Positions 11,073 through 20,935 of a DNA stretch of 64,000 nucleotides are shown one piece after another (the first letter of the stretch is position 1; every line of letters starts with the position of its first letter). The DNA is taken from NCBI GenBank assembly GCA_900618795.1, contig UYJD01000009.1:1123823-1187822 (forward strand), given 5' to 3'. The notes below the pieces were generated by a model. It was not told the DNA's origin. It saw only the letters and a program-made list of their open reading frames with translations, and ran no database searches. A program made the translations under genes and the position numbers. This stretch comes from Cyanodermella asteris. Taxonomy: Eukaryota; Ascomycota; Lecanoromycetes; Ostropales; Stictidaceae.

Positions 11073-11481
11073 GATTCCGCGTTAAGCTTGTAGCGGAGTG
11101 TGAAGCTGGAACGGCTTCTGGATAGAACTGAGTCGCAGCTAAGGAGATAGTTGCTAGGTAGGTAGGCAGCTGTGACGGACGGGGTGTAGCGCGTGTATGC
11201 GGGCGCAGGATCGGTGTTCCAGGCACAAGTAAGGAATGGCGCAGCGTGAAGCGCATGATGCAGCAGCTGCCGCCGAAGGATGGCCCGTGCCGGCGGCTGA
11301 TCACCGAGTCACCCCTCTTCAGTTGCCTGTCAGTCGACCAGGCTGAACATTACGACAAGGCGCCTTTTCAACCTCGCCCCGTTTTACAGGTGAAGCACCT
11401 TGTGAAGATTGGGGTTCCGTGTTCGCGGCTCATCTCATGGCCACGAAGATGACGTGACCTTCATACCATTCTGCCCTCGCC
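11073..11481. promoter_or_regulatory. Shared promoter region YPT7 / ATG16
   Basis: The start codons of YPT7 (11072, leftward) and ATG16 (11482, rightward) are 409 bp apart with no gene between, so the interval must hold both promoters. I see no strong TATA box. Confidence 0.6.
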
Positions 11482-12105
11482 ATGTCCTGGAGGAATGACT
11501 ATCTCGCCGCGCTGCAGGCACGGGACCAGCGGGAACAGGCGAACAAAGCCGTCTTTGACGCATGTACGAACCGCCATGCCTTGGATGAAGCAGTGCACTG
11601 ATGGCGCGCAGACTCCAACCTTGCCGATCGCTCTGCTCGACTGCTAGCCAACTCGAAGCAAGTTCCCGAAAGGCTTGCTGCGGAGGAGAAACCTGCGCGA
11701 GGTTCGAAGGCCTCCTCGACTGCTCCATCCGTGTCCGGCATCCGTGCAGACCTGGTCGAGGCGCAGACCAAGCGAGCGGCGCTTCAGGCGAAGCTTGACA
11801 CTCTTTCTGATGAGCTCACGCAGCTCAGAGCGAGAAACAAGCAGAACGAGCAGCGCATCCGCGAACTTACATCGGAGAAAGCTATCTTGGCGACCAAGCT
11901 TCGCGACAGGGACTCGGAACTCACGGAGAAAGCCAAGTTGCTCTCGGACGTCCAAGGAGAGGCCGTCACTCTGAATCTGGAGCTCAATTCGGAAATCGAA
12001 AGAAACGACAAGCTGATCGCCGAGAACAAAGAGCTGGTCGATCGATGGATGGCGCGGATGGGTCAAGAGGCCGAGAGGATGAACTTGGAGTCCGAATTCG
12101 CTTGA
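11482..12105 (+). CDS. ATG16: Autophagy protein Atg16
   Basis: Two exons, 11482-11563 and 11612-12105, separated by a 48-nt intron. The product is 191 aa. The N-terminus begins MSWRNDYLAAL and the splice junction creates DAYSNLADRSA; together these form the Atg5-binding helix typical of fungal Atg16. After a polar linker, residues from about 75 to 175 form one long coiled coil, matching the dimerisation region. There is no WD40 domain, as expected for fungal Atg16. In the family it assembles with Atg5-Atg12 and directs Atg8 lipidation at the forming autophagosome. Read without the intron, the frame would stop after about 40 codons, so the intron is required. It shares its upstream region with YPT7. 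Confidence 0.93.
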
Positions 12106-12297
12106 AAAAGCGAACGTGGGGCCTTTTCAGAAATGATCTATATCAACAATCACATTGTAGAAAAGCCGGACCTCGCTAGTGGTCCTGCTCAAATGTACAC
12201 TGGGGTATCTATGTATGTTCGTTCGTTCTCGTACACAGGCTCTTCATCGCCACGTCCCAGTCGGTCTGGCTTTGTTTCAGCGCTTTCGACGCTCTGG

Positions 12298-13791
12298 CTA
12301 GTAGCTGTTGTCTCTCAAAAATTGCTGCTGCATGGAGGAGTCCTTGATGCTGATGAAATAGGTCCCGGCCCTGTCCTTCCAGCTCACGCTCCCAGAAAAG
12401 TACTCCTTTTTGATGACTTTCAGAATGTTGACAGGGCTGTTGGCGTTGCGGACACTAATTTTGTGGCCGTCGGGAACAAAGCTTTTCAAGCTTACGATCT
12501 TGCAGCCTTCCTTGAGGTCAAGGAACAAGTATGAAAGTTCCTCATTGAGCTTCGAGCTGAAAACTTCGTTGTTGACTATGACAACGTCAGCTCGACGCAG
12601 GGCGTCCCTAATCTTAGCATTGTTGATAAAATCTCCTCTCTCAAGGTGGATTTCGCCACGCGCAAGACCCCACAATCGGCAACGTGCTTCAAACTCTTTC
12701 TGTTGAGATTCAGCAAGTTCGCAGTACTCTGGCTTGATTTCGCAGCCCCATGCTTCGCAGCCAGCTTCCATCGCCGCTTGTAGAACGACGTTACCAACGC
12801 CCGAGCCGAGGTCGATGAAAACTCCGTCCGAGCCCATCTTTGTGTCTTCGTTCAGGATTTGGGAAACAAAACGTGGCAGCAGCTCGCCGTAGACCTCATT
12901 CGAGCCAGCCTGATAGGAGTGCAGCAGATGATCTTCGGGACTGACAGTGCGCGTATGGGCCTGGCTCAAGATGCGCTCGACAAGCTCGGCAGGTATCCGT
13001 CGTAATGCGTCTAAGGTCTGTGCGAATGTTCCATCCTTGCGTAGGCGCACCATCTCTTTATTCCATTCTTCGATCACGCGCCGCAGATCGTCTTCATTCC
13101 GCTTATTTGCAGCTCTGTTCAGGCGTTGGGGAAAGCCGGTGCTCTCGTTGTCGAACTGATCGTATAGGGAGGCGGGACAATAGTACTTCGCAACCATCTT
13201 CATCGTTGCATGTATATCCTCAAGCGCGTTGTAGTCGGACGACTTCTTGCCCTTGACCAGCTCAAATCGCTCCGGGTCCGCGGCAGAAGGGTACTGCACG
13301 CTGACCTTGGACCCCGCCGGCAGCCCATCGAAAGCAGTCTGGTACCTGACTTTTGAGTCCAGACTCCGTATCTCTTCACCGTGTATCATCTCGATCCCAT
13401 GATTGCCCTCCTCTTCGAATGCCGCCGCGGAGCGCACCTTTCGAGCGGGGAGCTCATCGGGCGTCGCTATTCGCGGTCGCTTGACGGCTCTGAGCGCATC
13501 TTCGTCACTGCCATCTTCACTGTCGTCCCCGAAATCGAGGATCTGAGGTGAATTCGGGCCACGCGCCGGCGTCGAGCGTTTGCGATCGCGGTTGGGTCGT
13601 TCTGCGGGAGGGGTGGGATACGCCCGGCGGGCAGTGGACTTTGCGACTTTCGCGGTCGGCGTTGATTTTGACGATCCTGAAGGTGCCGGGCGTGTTGTGA
13701 TAGTCTCCTTCGCAGTTGGCTTCACCGTCTGCACGGTCTTCTTGATCAAGAGCGGCTTCTTGTTCTGCAGGCTGTTCAGAGAGAAAGGCAT
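12298..13791 (-). CDS. DOT1: Histone H3-K79 methyltransferase Dot1
   Basis: Single exon of 497 aa from the ATG at 13791; the frame continues three codons upstream but only to a GTG. The N-terminal 130 residues are disordered and rich in Lys, Pro, Ser and Thr. The DOT1 catalytic domain fills the C-terminal two thirds. The AdoMet motif I, DLGSGVGNVVLQ, lies near residues 320-335, and the preceding EVYGELLPRFVSQIL helix and the following WGCEIKPEYCELA are characteristic of DOT1. Later NNEVFSSKLN fits the substrate channel motif. In the family it methylates H3K79 in the nucleosome core and affects silencing and the DNA damage checkpoint. It converges on ATG16, with 192 bp between the stop codons. 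Confidence 0.95.
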   Translation of the reverse strand: MPFSLNSLQNKKPLLIKKTVQTVKPTAKETITTRPAPSGSSKSTPTAKVAKSTARRAYPTPPAERPNRDRKRSTPARGPNSPQILDFGDDSEDGSDEDALRAVKRPRIATPDELPARKVRSAAAFEEEGNHGIEMIHGEEIRSLDSKVRYQTAFDGLPAGSKVSVQYPSAADPERFELVKGKKSSDYNALEDIHATMKMVAKYYCPASLYDQFDNESTGFPQRLNRAANKRNEDDLRRVIEEWNKEMVRLRKDGTFAQTLDALRRIPAELVERILSQAHTRTVSPEDHLLHSYQAGSNEVYGELLPRFVSQILNEDTKMGSDGVFIDLGSGVGNVVLQAAMEAGCEAWGCEIKPEYCELAESQQKEFEARCRLWGLARGEIHLERGDFINNAKIRDALRRADVVIVNNEVFSSKLNEELSYLFLDLKEGCKIVSLKSFVPDGHKISVRNANSPVNILKVIKKEYFSGSVSWKDRAGTYFISIKDSSMQQQFLRDNSY

Positions 13792-14363
13792 GGTGACCAC
13801 GCGCGAGCGCAGATTCGAGAGCCAACTGACGCCAACGAAGGAGCGAACGCTGCAAGCATCTAGCTATGAAAGGAGACTAGATGCGACGTAGTATGCACAT
13901 ATAGCAAGAGTGATATGCTGTAGCGTGGTAGATGTGGTTGTGGTGTGAAGAGTGAATAGTCGGCGGCTCAGCAACAGGTTTACTTACCTGTACTGTACTC
14001 AGCCACAGCTTTGCGTGCTCTCCGTCAGGGCGCTGACGGAGAGCACGCGACTTAAGGTGCCGCAGCCCGGGAGGGCCCCTGTAGATTTATTCATGCTGCA
14101 CTACAATACCATCTATTCTGATACGCTACAGCATACAACCAGCGCGGACTGGCTTTTTGGTCTTGCTCGCAAACGATATACTTTCCTGTATCCGACTGGG
14201 CGAGATGGACCCAGACGTGGCTCCCGACCCTCGGCATCACCGTTCTACAGCGCCGGCTACCGTGGCGTTGCGATAAAAGCCTTGATGAATTTCATTGAGC
14301 GCGAAATAATATACCACCGAAAGGCTCGGCGCATGGGTCTCATGCCTCGCCACGCAATACACG
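13792..14363. other. Intergenic, DOT1 promoter side and IBA57 3' flank
   Basis: This 570-bp spacer carries a perfect 16-bp inverted repeat at 14013-14048, listed separately. No coding region is supported here; the small open frame that crosses it has no family features. Confidence 0.5.
14013..14048. repeat. Perfect 16-bp inverted repeat with 4-nt loop
   Basis: The left arm at 14013-14028 (gcgtgctctccgtcag) and the right arm at 14033-14048 are exact reverse complements, separated by ggcg. Transcribed, this would form a strong GC-rich hairpin. It lies about 220 bp upstream of the DOT1 start codon and about 315 bp past the IBA57 stop codon. Its role is unknown. Confidence 0.9.
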
Positions 14364-15638
14364 CTAGGCCTTACGACCTGGCGCCCGTGCCTTCAGACTT
14401 TCGTAACCACCTTCCATAATCTGTCCTCGCTCTCCCCACCATTTGGGAATAAAAGGACGAACCCACGTCCTCTGCATCGGTTGTCCTGCGATCTCCGTGT
14501 CGACCTCGAACATCTGCGTGCGACCCTTTGCTACGCCATCCTCTATTTCGATAACTCGTTCTAGTCGACAGAGGCCCAGACCAACATTTCCCAATCCTGC
14601 CAGCAACTTTCCCTCGGGCCTTTTCGCCCCCTTGGTTTTGATGTTCTTACCGACCAATGGCTCAACAGGGCAGTCTCTCGAGATGGACGCCAACCCGTCG
14701 TACATTTGTACGTCGCCGTTGAATGCAGGTTCATCGTGCACTGTCTTGGAGGTCTCTGGTGGCTCTTCTGTCCAAATCTGGAGAGGCATGACCCTCTTTC
14801 GAACCACGCCGGTGTGTTGAGTGCGTATCACCAACTCCTGGCCGACGTAGCAGCCCTTTCGGAGATCGACTCCCTGCATGAGGTCCACGTTCGCTTCGTG
14901 CAGTAACGTCTCCTCGCGTGGTAGCTCTTGTTGACCTTCAGGTATACCTTGAAGGTATCTCTTCAGACGGTAGATCCTCTCTCCCACTTCTGATAATACT
15001 GTGTTATCTTTAACGTGCTTGATTCCACGGTCTTGTGCTAATATTCGGCTCCATGGCGCTGGTGTCCGCGGGTCTGGGGCTATCAGAAGTTCTGTGGTGG
15101 CTATCGAGTCTTTGAGTGTTTGAGCCAAGGTGTAATCAGTCGAGCCGCCTGTCCATGCACTGTAAATCGAAACTTCATCCTCGTCGATAGCTTGAATCGA
15201 GACCTTTGCTCTGAGCTTGTACTTTCGGAGGACTCCATGCAGTGATTTGATCTGCTCGGAATCGACCTCAATGAGAAACGCGGGAGTTTGAGCATTGGTA
15301 CCACCTGATATCAAACGGTCCCGGAGCGCGTGTTGAGGGTGGAGCGGGTAGATAAAAACATCGTTCAACAGGCGGCCTTGCGCATTCATGAAGGCCGAAT
15401 ATAAAACCTGCGGACTTCTCGGGGAGGATAGCAAGCCGGATGTGGGTATGTTTTGAGTCGTGAGGCCCTGTAAGAAGTGTGCAGCATCTTGTCCATGAAC
15501 AGCCAAAAGCCGGCGAGTACTCAGGCGGGCATATCCGGACTCGAACGCCGCGCGTGTCTCTGTGGACGCCTGGCGCTTCTGTAGGGCGAGCAGGCGACAG
15601 CTTTTGCAGACATATCTTGCAGGTCTAGTGCTGTTCAT
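14364..15638 (-). CDS. IBA57: Mitochondrial Fe-S assembly factor Iba57/Caf17
   Basis: Single exon of 424 aa starting at the ATG at 15638 (MNSTRPARYVCKSC). The family signature KGCYVGQE, carrying the conserved cysteine, lies near residue 260 inside DLRKGCYVGQELVIRTQHTG. The overall fold is that of the folate-binding GcvT/YgfZ family, with LLAVHGQDAAHFLQGLTTQ near the N-terminus. The first 40 residues are rich in Arg and lack acids until TETRAAFE, as expected of a mitochondrial presequence. In yeast Iba57 works with Isa1 and Isa2 to build 4Fe-4S clusters for aconitase, lipoate synthase and similar proteins. The reading frame extends further upstream but that part has no family similarity. Confidence 0.93.
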   Translation of the reverse strand: MNSTRPARYVCKSCRLLALQKRQASTETRAAFESGYARLSTRRLLAVHGQDAAHFLQGLTTQNIPTSGLLSSPRSPQVLYSAFMNAQGRLLNDVFIYPLHPQHALRDRLISGGTNAQTPAFLIEVDSEQIKSLHGVLRKYKLRAKVSIQAIDEDEVSIYSAWTGGSTDYTLAQTLKDSIATTELLIAPDPRTPAPWSRILAQDRGIKHVKDNTVLSEVGERIYRLKRYLQGIPEGQQELPREETLLHEANVDLMQGVDLRKGCYVGQELVIRTQHTGVVRKRVMPLQIWTEEPPETSKTVHDEPAFNGDVQMYDGLASISRDCPVEPLVGKNIKTKGAKRPEGKLLAGLGNVGLGLCRLERVIEIEDGVAKGRTQMFEVDTEIAGQPMQRTWVRPFIPKWWGERGQIMEGGYESLKARAPGRKA

Positions 15639-15972
15639 TTTGCGACGCGCTGGCCTGTGAAGATTGAGGCGGCAGCGCTCTGAGATGACAATTTGGCGCT
15701 GGGAGCTCTTCTCGCCTTGGCGTGCTGACGTCATTCGTGTCACGCCCACTGCACTCACCACCCGTACCCGAGGTCCCCATTTGATACATGCGTCCGCCGT
15801 ACAACATCGTCCCTCGAGCTTTTGTAGATAGATCACGAGAGGTGAGATGTCGATGAACCTTCTCAGGCTGAGGCTGATCCAAGTGGTCTCCTCAAACTAC
15901 CGTGAACTCGTCTTTCAACTGCGAGAAGTGGTGGACGGGAGATGTTTTCCGTTGCCTTGGTAAACCCATCTT
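15639..15972. other. Intergenic, IBA57 5' side
   Basis: Holds the IBA57 promoter and the 3' flank of the next leftward gene. No additional gene, TATA box or repeat was recognised. Confidence 0.4.
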
Positions 15973-17151
15973 CTATCTAATGTTTGCTTTTATGGCGTCA
16001 ACCAGTCCGAGCATGCCCTTCGATCTCTCTGCCATCCCTTCTTCCAGAAAGAGCCTTGCGATGACCCACGCATGTATTCCTCCGGGCTCCTCATTCGCCG
16101 TCACCCTGATTCCAGCCTTCCGCCACTTTTTGACCAGGTCTCGGATGTCAGGACCAAGTACCTCTTCCGTGCCCCAGGTCACATACATACCATGCAGAGG
16201 CGTCGCATTCCGCCACCAATCCATATCCTCGCAGTTGCCCGGGCTCACCAGAGGATTCGAGAGAAGCTCCCTGGTCCTTGCGTATTGGCTTCCATATATT
16301 TCCAAGCTATTATCGTTCAAAAAATCGCTAGCCGTGTTTCGTTGTTTCTCGCTAACGAGCCTCGTCCATGGCGAGATGAGAGCTGCATATCCCGGTCTTC
16401 TTCTGGTATCTGGTGTCTTGCCTGGCTTCGTAAGATGCAGAAGCATGCTTAGCGCTAGCGTACCGCCAGCCGAGTCGCCAGCGACAACTATCCGCGACGC
16501 ATCACCGCCGAGTCGACTCATCACGTATGCATAACCATCAATTGTTTCATCAACCTGTCGTGGGTAGACCTCGTCCGGAACGAGCTTGTATTCGAGTGCG
16601 AAGATCGCCGGATTGCGGTAGTGGAGGAGCAAGTGATCTCGCAGTGCTATCAGTGGCTCGAGATAGAAGTATGCCGAGCCCATCGCAAAGCCGCCTCCAT
16701 GTATGTAGTAAACGACGACGTCGAACGGCTGGGAATCGTCCTGGCTAGTAATCCAGAGACCACGAGTGGAGCCTGTCTCGACCTCGTACCATTTCACCGG
16801 AGAGTATAATATACCATGTCGAAGCATCCGCCACCGCATGAAAGGGAGCGCGACCGCCTTGGAGAAAAATATTCGGCCAATGGATGCCGGAAAGCTAGCA
16901 AACGCGTATCGTACGCAACGGACCACAAGGTCCTGGAAAGAAGTCGCATGCTGTACAAATGGTGCGCGACGCTGTTTGGGTGTCCAAAATCGTTCGTAGA
17001 TGATACCAACGGGCAGAGTGTAGAGAAAGAACGGCAAAATCTCAAGACCAGCTCGTATCAGCTCCAGCAGAGATACGTGTATGAGAAGCTGAGGTATAAG
17101 GAGAATCACAAAGACGACACAGTCGAGGACTGATACGGCACCCAAGATCAT
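15973..17151 (-). CDS. Membrane-anchored alpha/beta hydrolase (esterase/lipase family)
   Basis: Single exon of 392 aa from the ATG at 17151; ten codons upstream there is only a GTG. The N-terminus holds one or two hydrophobic segments (about residues 1-50, with VSVLDCVVFVILLI) that look like a membrane anchor rather than a cleaved signal. The catalytic part has the HSL-type oxyanion motif HGGGFAMG near residue 150, the nucleophile elbow AGDSAGGTLAL near 225, and near the C-terminus WGTEEVL and GGIHAWV, which supply the acid and the histidine. It is therefore likely active, on an ester or lipid substrate that cannot be named. The family includes steryl-acetyl hydrolase Say1 of yeast, which also has an N-terminal anchor; that match is an inference. 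Confidence 0.85.
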   Translation of the reverse strand: MILGAVSVLDCVVFVILLIPQLLIHVSLLELIRAGLEILPFFLYTLPVGIIYERFWTPKQRRAPFVQHATSFQDLVVRCVRYAFASFPASIGRIFFSKAVALPFMRWRMLRHGILYSPVKWYEVETGSTRGLWITSQDDSQPFDVVVYYIHGGGFAMGSAYFYLEPLIALRDHLLLHYRNPAIFALEYKLVPDEVYPRQVDETIDGYAYVMSRLGGDASRIVVAGDSAGGTLALSMLLHLTKPGKTPDTRRRPGYAALISPWTRLVSEKQRNTASDFLNDNSLEIYGSQYARTRELLSNPLVSPGNCEDMDWWRNATPLHGMYVTWGTEEVLGPDIRDLVKKWRKAGIRVTANEEPGGIHAWVIARLFLEEGMAERSKGMLGLVDAIKANIR

Positions 17152-17517
17152 GTTGCCAAATCTTTGTGATCTGCTGAGCACATTGGCTTATGTGGCAGGT
17201 TTCAAGGCCGCCCGGGAGCCTTAACCGATCGAATGCTCCCTATTGAGTCGACGAGGAAGAGCTAATATGATCAATGAAGGCTTGCATGATTATCTACCTA
17301 AGTATGTGCGAGCCCATGCTTCTCTCGACGCCCGCGGAGGTCGATGACGATCAGAAGATCGCCAAAGGGAGCGTCGCACGCGCACGTGACTTCGCGTTTG
17401 TTACAAGCAAGGCTGGTCAGCCAAGGTCGCGCGCTTCAACTTGCACCAATGCTCCACCATGTACCTCTATTGAAACTATTGTTGGCATATCGATAACCTC
17501 TGTTTCGGTCTCCACGT
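17152..17517. other. Intergenic, esterase 5' side / MFS 3' side
   Basis: Short spacer between two leftward genes. It should contain the esterase promoter. I see no other feature. Confidence 0.4.
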
Positions 17518-19687
17518 TCATACGGCCTTTTCTCTTTGCGTCTCCTCTTCCTTTCTGGCCTGTTCTTTGAGTTCCTGATCATCTGCCCTATCCAGGTCCG
17601 TCTGAGGCATCAAGAAGAATGCCATGACGAAGGCGAGCGCGGCCAGTGCAGCGCAGACGGTAAAAATAATGCGAAATCCCTGTTTGTAGACTGGAATCAA
17701 GACTTTCCGCAGGTTTCTTTGTTCGTCCGAAGACAGCGTGTCCAGATACTTTTGAGGCCCGTTCAGGATTTGCCTTGACGCCTCGGCAGGCAAACCAATA
17801 TCTGAAAGTGATGATGTAACGATATTGTTCCTTGCTATGTCAGCCATGGCCACATTTAGGCAAAGTGTTTCGAATCTTACAGTATAGTACCGGAAATAGC
17901 AAGCCCCAGTGTTCCTCCAAGGTTTCGAATGAAGCTGAAGCCGTCAGTTGACTGAAACTCGTGGATCTCGACAGAAACTTAGCCCACTTTCGGAATGCTG
18001 TTACCACAGCCATGTCACGCCTTTCCACCCCCGACTGAATCGCAATCAAAGCTCTGGTGCTCGTCAGCTCGCAAAATCTAGGAAACTTCGGGCATTGACT
18101 AACGGCTGGAGGGTGTTTCCGACACCTATGCCGGCGAGAATCGCGTAGCCGACCTGCTTGGCAATTCCGCTGTCTTCATCAAGCCTTGACAGTAACCCAA
18201 GCCCGACGGCCCAGAAAACCCAGCCGATGAGGATACATTCCCGATAGCGGCCAATCGATCGGACAACAAGGCCAGACAGGGTACTAAATAAGGCTAAAAG
18301 CGTTAGCACATGGTTGCTATGTGGAGCCTTTGAACCATACTTTGTACCAGTGTGATGGGGAGAATCATGAGACCAGCTCGGACGGGTGAGTATCCATAGA
18401 CTAGTTGATAAAAAATAGGAAGGTAGTATATCTGCACGAGGAAGTTCCATCCGTTGATGGCCATAGTGAGACAAGCACCATTGACGATCCGGGATCTGAA
18501 TATATGGACTGCGAATGTTAGCTTGAGCCCCACCCATCGAATGGGAAGTATGTACGTGGTACCAATGGTAACTTGGCCCCTCTCCACTGCCACAGCACAA
18601 ACGCGACGGCCATGAGGACGCCGACGACTAGGGTGGCCACAACATGTGCTGAACTCCAGGCATAGTCCCCGCCTCCCCAGGTCAGACCTAACAAGAAGAT
18701 TGACGCGCTGGCAAGAGACAACAGCATGCCCAAAAAATCGGTAGACTTCAGCTTTCTAAGACACGCCAGTCAGCTTTGTCGAGAGGACTTGCTGTCCAAG
18801 CCATGACAACTTACTGCTTCCAATCTCCAGTTACTTTCTTGAGGGGCATAAAGAAGATAGCACTCAGAGCTGCGAGGACACTCAGTGGCAAGTTGAGACG
18901 GAAGATCCATCGCCACCCGGCAGGCGAGCTTTGTGCGAGCGCTCCGCCAATCACTGGCCCTATGCCATTTGCGAGGGCTACAACAGAGCCCTGTCCATAC
19001 TGTCAGCGGATCTTGTCCATCTCGCCGAAAAAGCGCTCCATGGATATTGCGTGAACCATTGAGCGGTTTGACTCCACTCACCAGAATTCCCTGATATTTC
19101 CCCCTCTCCCTCAATGGAACCACGTCAGAAACAATCATTTGAGCTACACTCATTAATCCACCGCCACCTATGCCGGTAAATGCCCGAAACCCGATCAACT
19201 GCGCAGCAGTGGTCGCTTGACTGCTGGCCACACTACCCAAGAAAAAAATGGCCAGGCCGATCAGTAGGATGAGCTTTCGTGACCAGATGTCAGAGAGTCG
19301 GCCGTAGACCAGCTGAAAGCATGTTGAGGTCACAAAGTAACCGTTCACAATCCATGCTGCCTGGCTGCCGGCACCGAGGTCGTTGGATATTGTCGAGAGA
19401 GCGGCTGCAAGGCTCGTTTGATCGATGAGTGCCGCGAGGTCGACGGTCGAGCATGCGAGGAAGATCTGCGACGAATAGTCAACATTGAAGAGTATATAAT
19501 GATTGAAAGTGTTTGAATTTCTTACTATGATTATTTTCTTCACGGAGACGTAATTTGTCTGCTCGTTTGGAAGCATGACCGTGGCATGTTCTTCCGTCTC
19601 AGATGCCTGCTCTGCGCTGGCATCTGATGCAAGCGATCTCACAACGAATTGAGCCTCGGACTCTTTTGCTGAGGCCTCCTCTGCCAT
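17518..19687 (-). CDS. MFS transporter, DHA14-type drug:H+ antiporter
   Basis: Nine exons, read leftward: 19526-19687, 19082-19465, 18815-18990, 18556-18755, 18341-18508, 18104-18293, 17988-18053, 17881-17934 and 17518-17830. Together they give 570 aa in one frame. Introns are 47-91 nt with GT..AG ends, several with CTAAC or CTGAC branch sites. After an acidic cytosolic tail come about 14 membrane helices. Signatures include motif A (GRLSDIWSRK), the TGIGGGGLMS stretch, and motif C-like GPVIGGALA with SPAGWRWIF. A later helix block reads LQPALIAIQSG across an intron. This is the fungal 14-helix multidrug/toxin efflux group; the substrate is unknown. Its upstream region is shared with the PLP-rhodanese gene, 1.25 kb away. 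Confidence 0.9.
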
Positions 19688-20935
19688 ATTGAAGGTTTCC
19701 AAGATGTTCCCTTGGTCAATAACACGATGCAGAAGGCCCAGACTTTTGCCGGTTGAAATTGAAGTGGTCCAGCTGGGATACGTACACTCTTGCCTGACGG
19801 GACGCCTACAATTTATTCTCGCAGACCGATTGCTGGAGACTTGGGCAATCTTTGCATCCGAATTAATGCGTCGTCCCGATCTTTGCCAAAGGAGGACGAG
19901 CCAATACACACCTCGTACCAACGCGTACACCCCACCGTACCCCTGGCTATACTCAGCGAGATCACGGCATCCGAGTGTCTATTCACGTTGATTGTAATCA
20001 TAGGCACTTCCCGATCTAGTAATCGCTGCACGCTATGCCAGCATCTGAGCCGTGCATAGGGTTCTAGCTGTCTACAAGCTCAATCAACGTGAATAGCAAA
20101 GCCAAGCTGTGGTGTGATGGTGGCCAAATCTGGCGTCGTTCACATCCGCCGGCGGCGGATTGAATAATCCCTGCAGAAATTCAGCCGAGGAAACTTGCTC
20201 AAACACGCGCGATCGTGCGTAAATTCGCTGGTTCGGGAGATGCCTTGGGATCCCGAATCCACAAAGACCCAGAAAAGGCATAGTTGTGGCTTGCGTCACT
20301 CGGTGAGTCTGTTTGTCTACGCAGATCAGGGTGCTTTGGCGGCGCCGAACGTCAAAACCTTCGCAAATGAGCTCGCCTCAAGCGGCACATCCACGTCCAC
20401 CAAGCTCTTTTGTCCTCCTTGGTCTGGGAATACAGTATAGCCGTGTAGATTATTTCTGGAACCATGTGTCTCGAGTTGAGCAGCGGAGTCGTGGCGTTAC
20501 GCCATCCGTCTGAACATTGGGAACAAAAGCTAATTTGAGTACGAATATAACACATGTGTAACGTGAACGTTGTCTGTCTGAAAATTGGACGACACTAGAT
20601 CGGGTTTGCTCCGGTTATGGTGCGCAGGAAACGTCCTAGCAGGCTCCAGATGGCTGCTGGAAGTCCGTCGAGATCAGCAGACCGTACCTGGTTGACGAAA
20701 TAGCACAACTTTCAGCTTGCATGGTCGTATCTTGAAACCCTGTTCAGCCGTATTCTAGAAAAACTGCCGTACCCAGACCGTTGGACCGCTTGTCGTTGCC
20801 CCCTCTGTGGACTGTCGACTGTACATAGCTCCCCCATATAAAACACTCAATTGCCTGCCGTCCCCGCCACCTCCATCTTCCGAAAATTGCAACCACCTCA
20901 TCGCCTTCTGTATCGCTGTCTGGTGACTCTTCGTC
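19688..20935. promoter_or_regulatory. Divergent promoter region, MFS / PLP-rhodanese
   Basis: A 1.25-kb gap between divergent starts. A TATA box (tataaaa, 20837-20843) lies 93 bp upstream of the rightward ATG at 20936. A near-palindrome atccgccg-g-cggcggat at 20144-20160 contains CCG/CGG half-sites of the kind bound by Zn2Cys6 regulators. No coding region is supported. Confidence 0.55.

Noticed and set aside
15639-15836. N-terminal extension of IBA57 up to 15836
   Set aside because: It has no similarity to the family and the ATG at 15638 opens a normal mitochondrial presequence.
18053-18104. Apparent frame break in the MFS gene after LQPLVNARSF
   Set aside because: A 50-nt intron at 18054-18103 (GTTAGT donor, CTGAC branch, CAG acceptor) gives LQPALIAIQSG, and all nine exons then add up to one frame.
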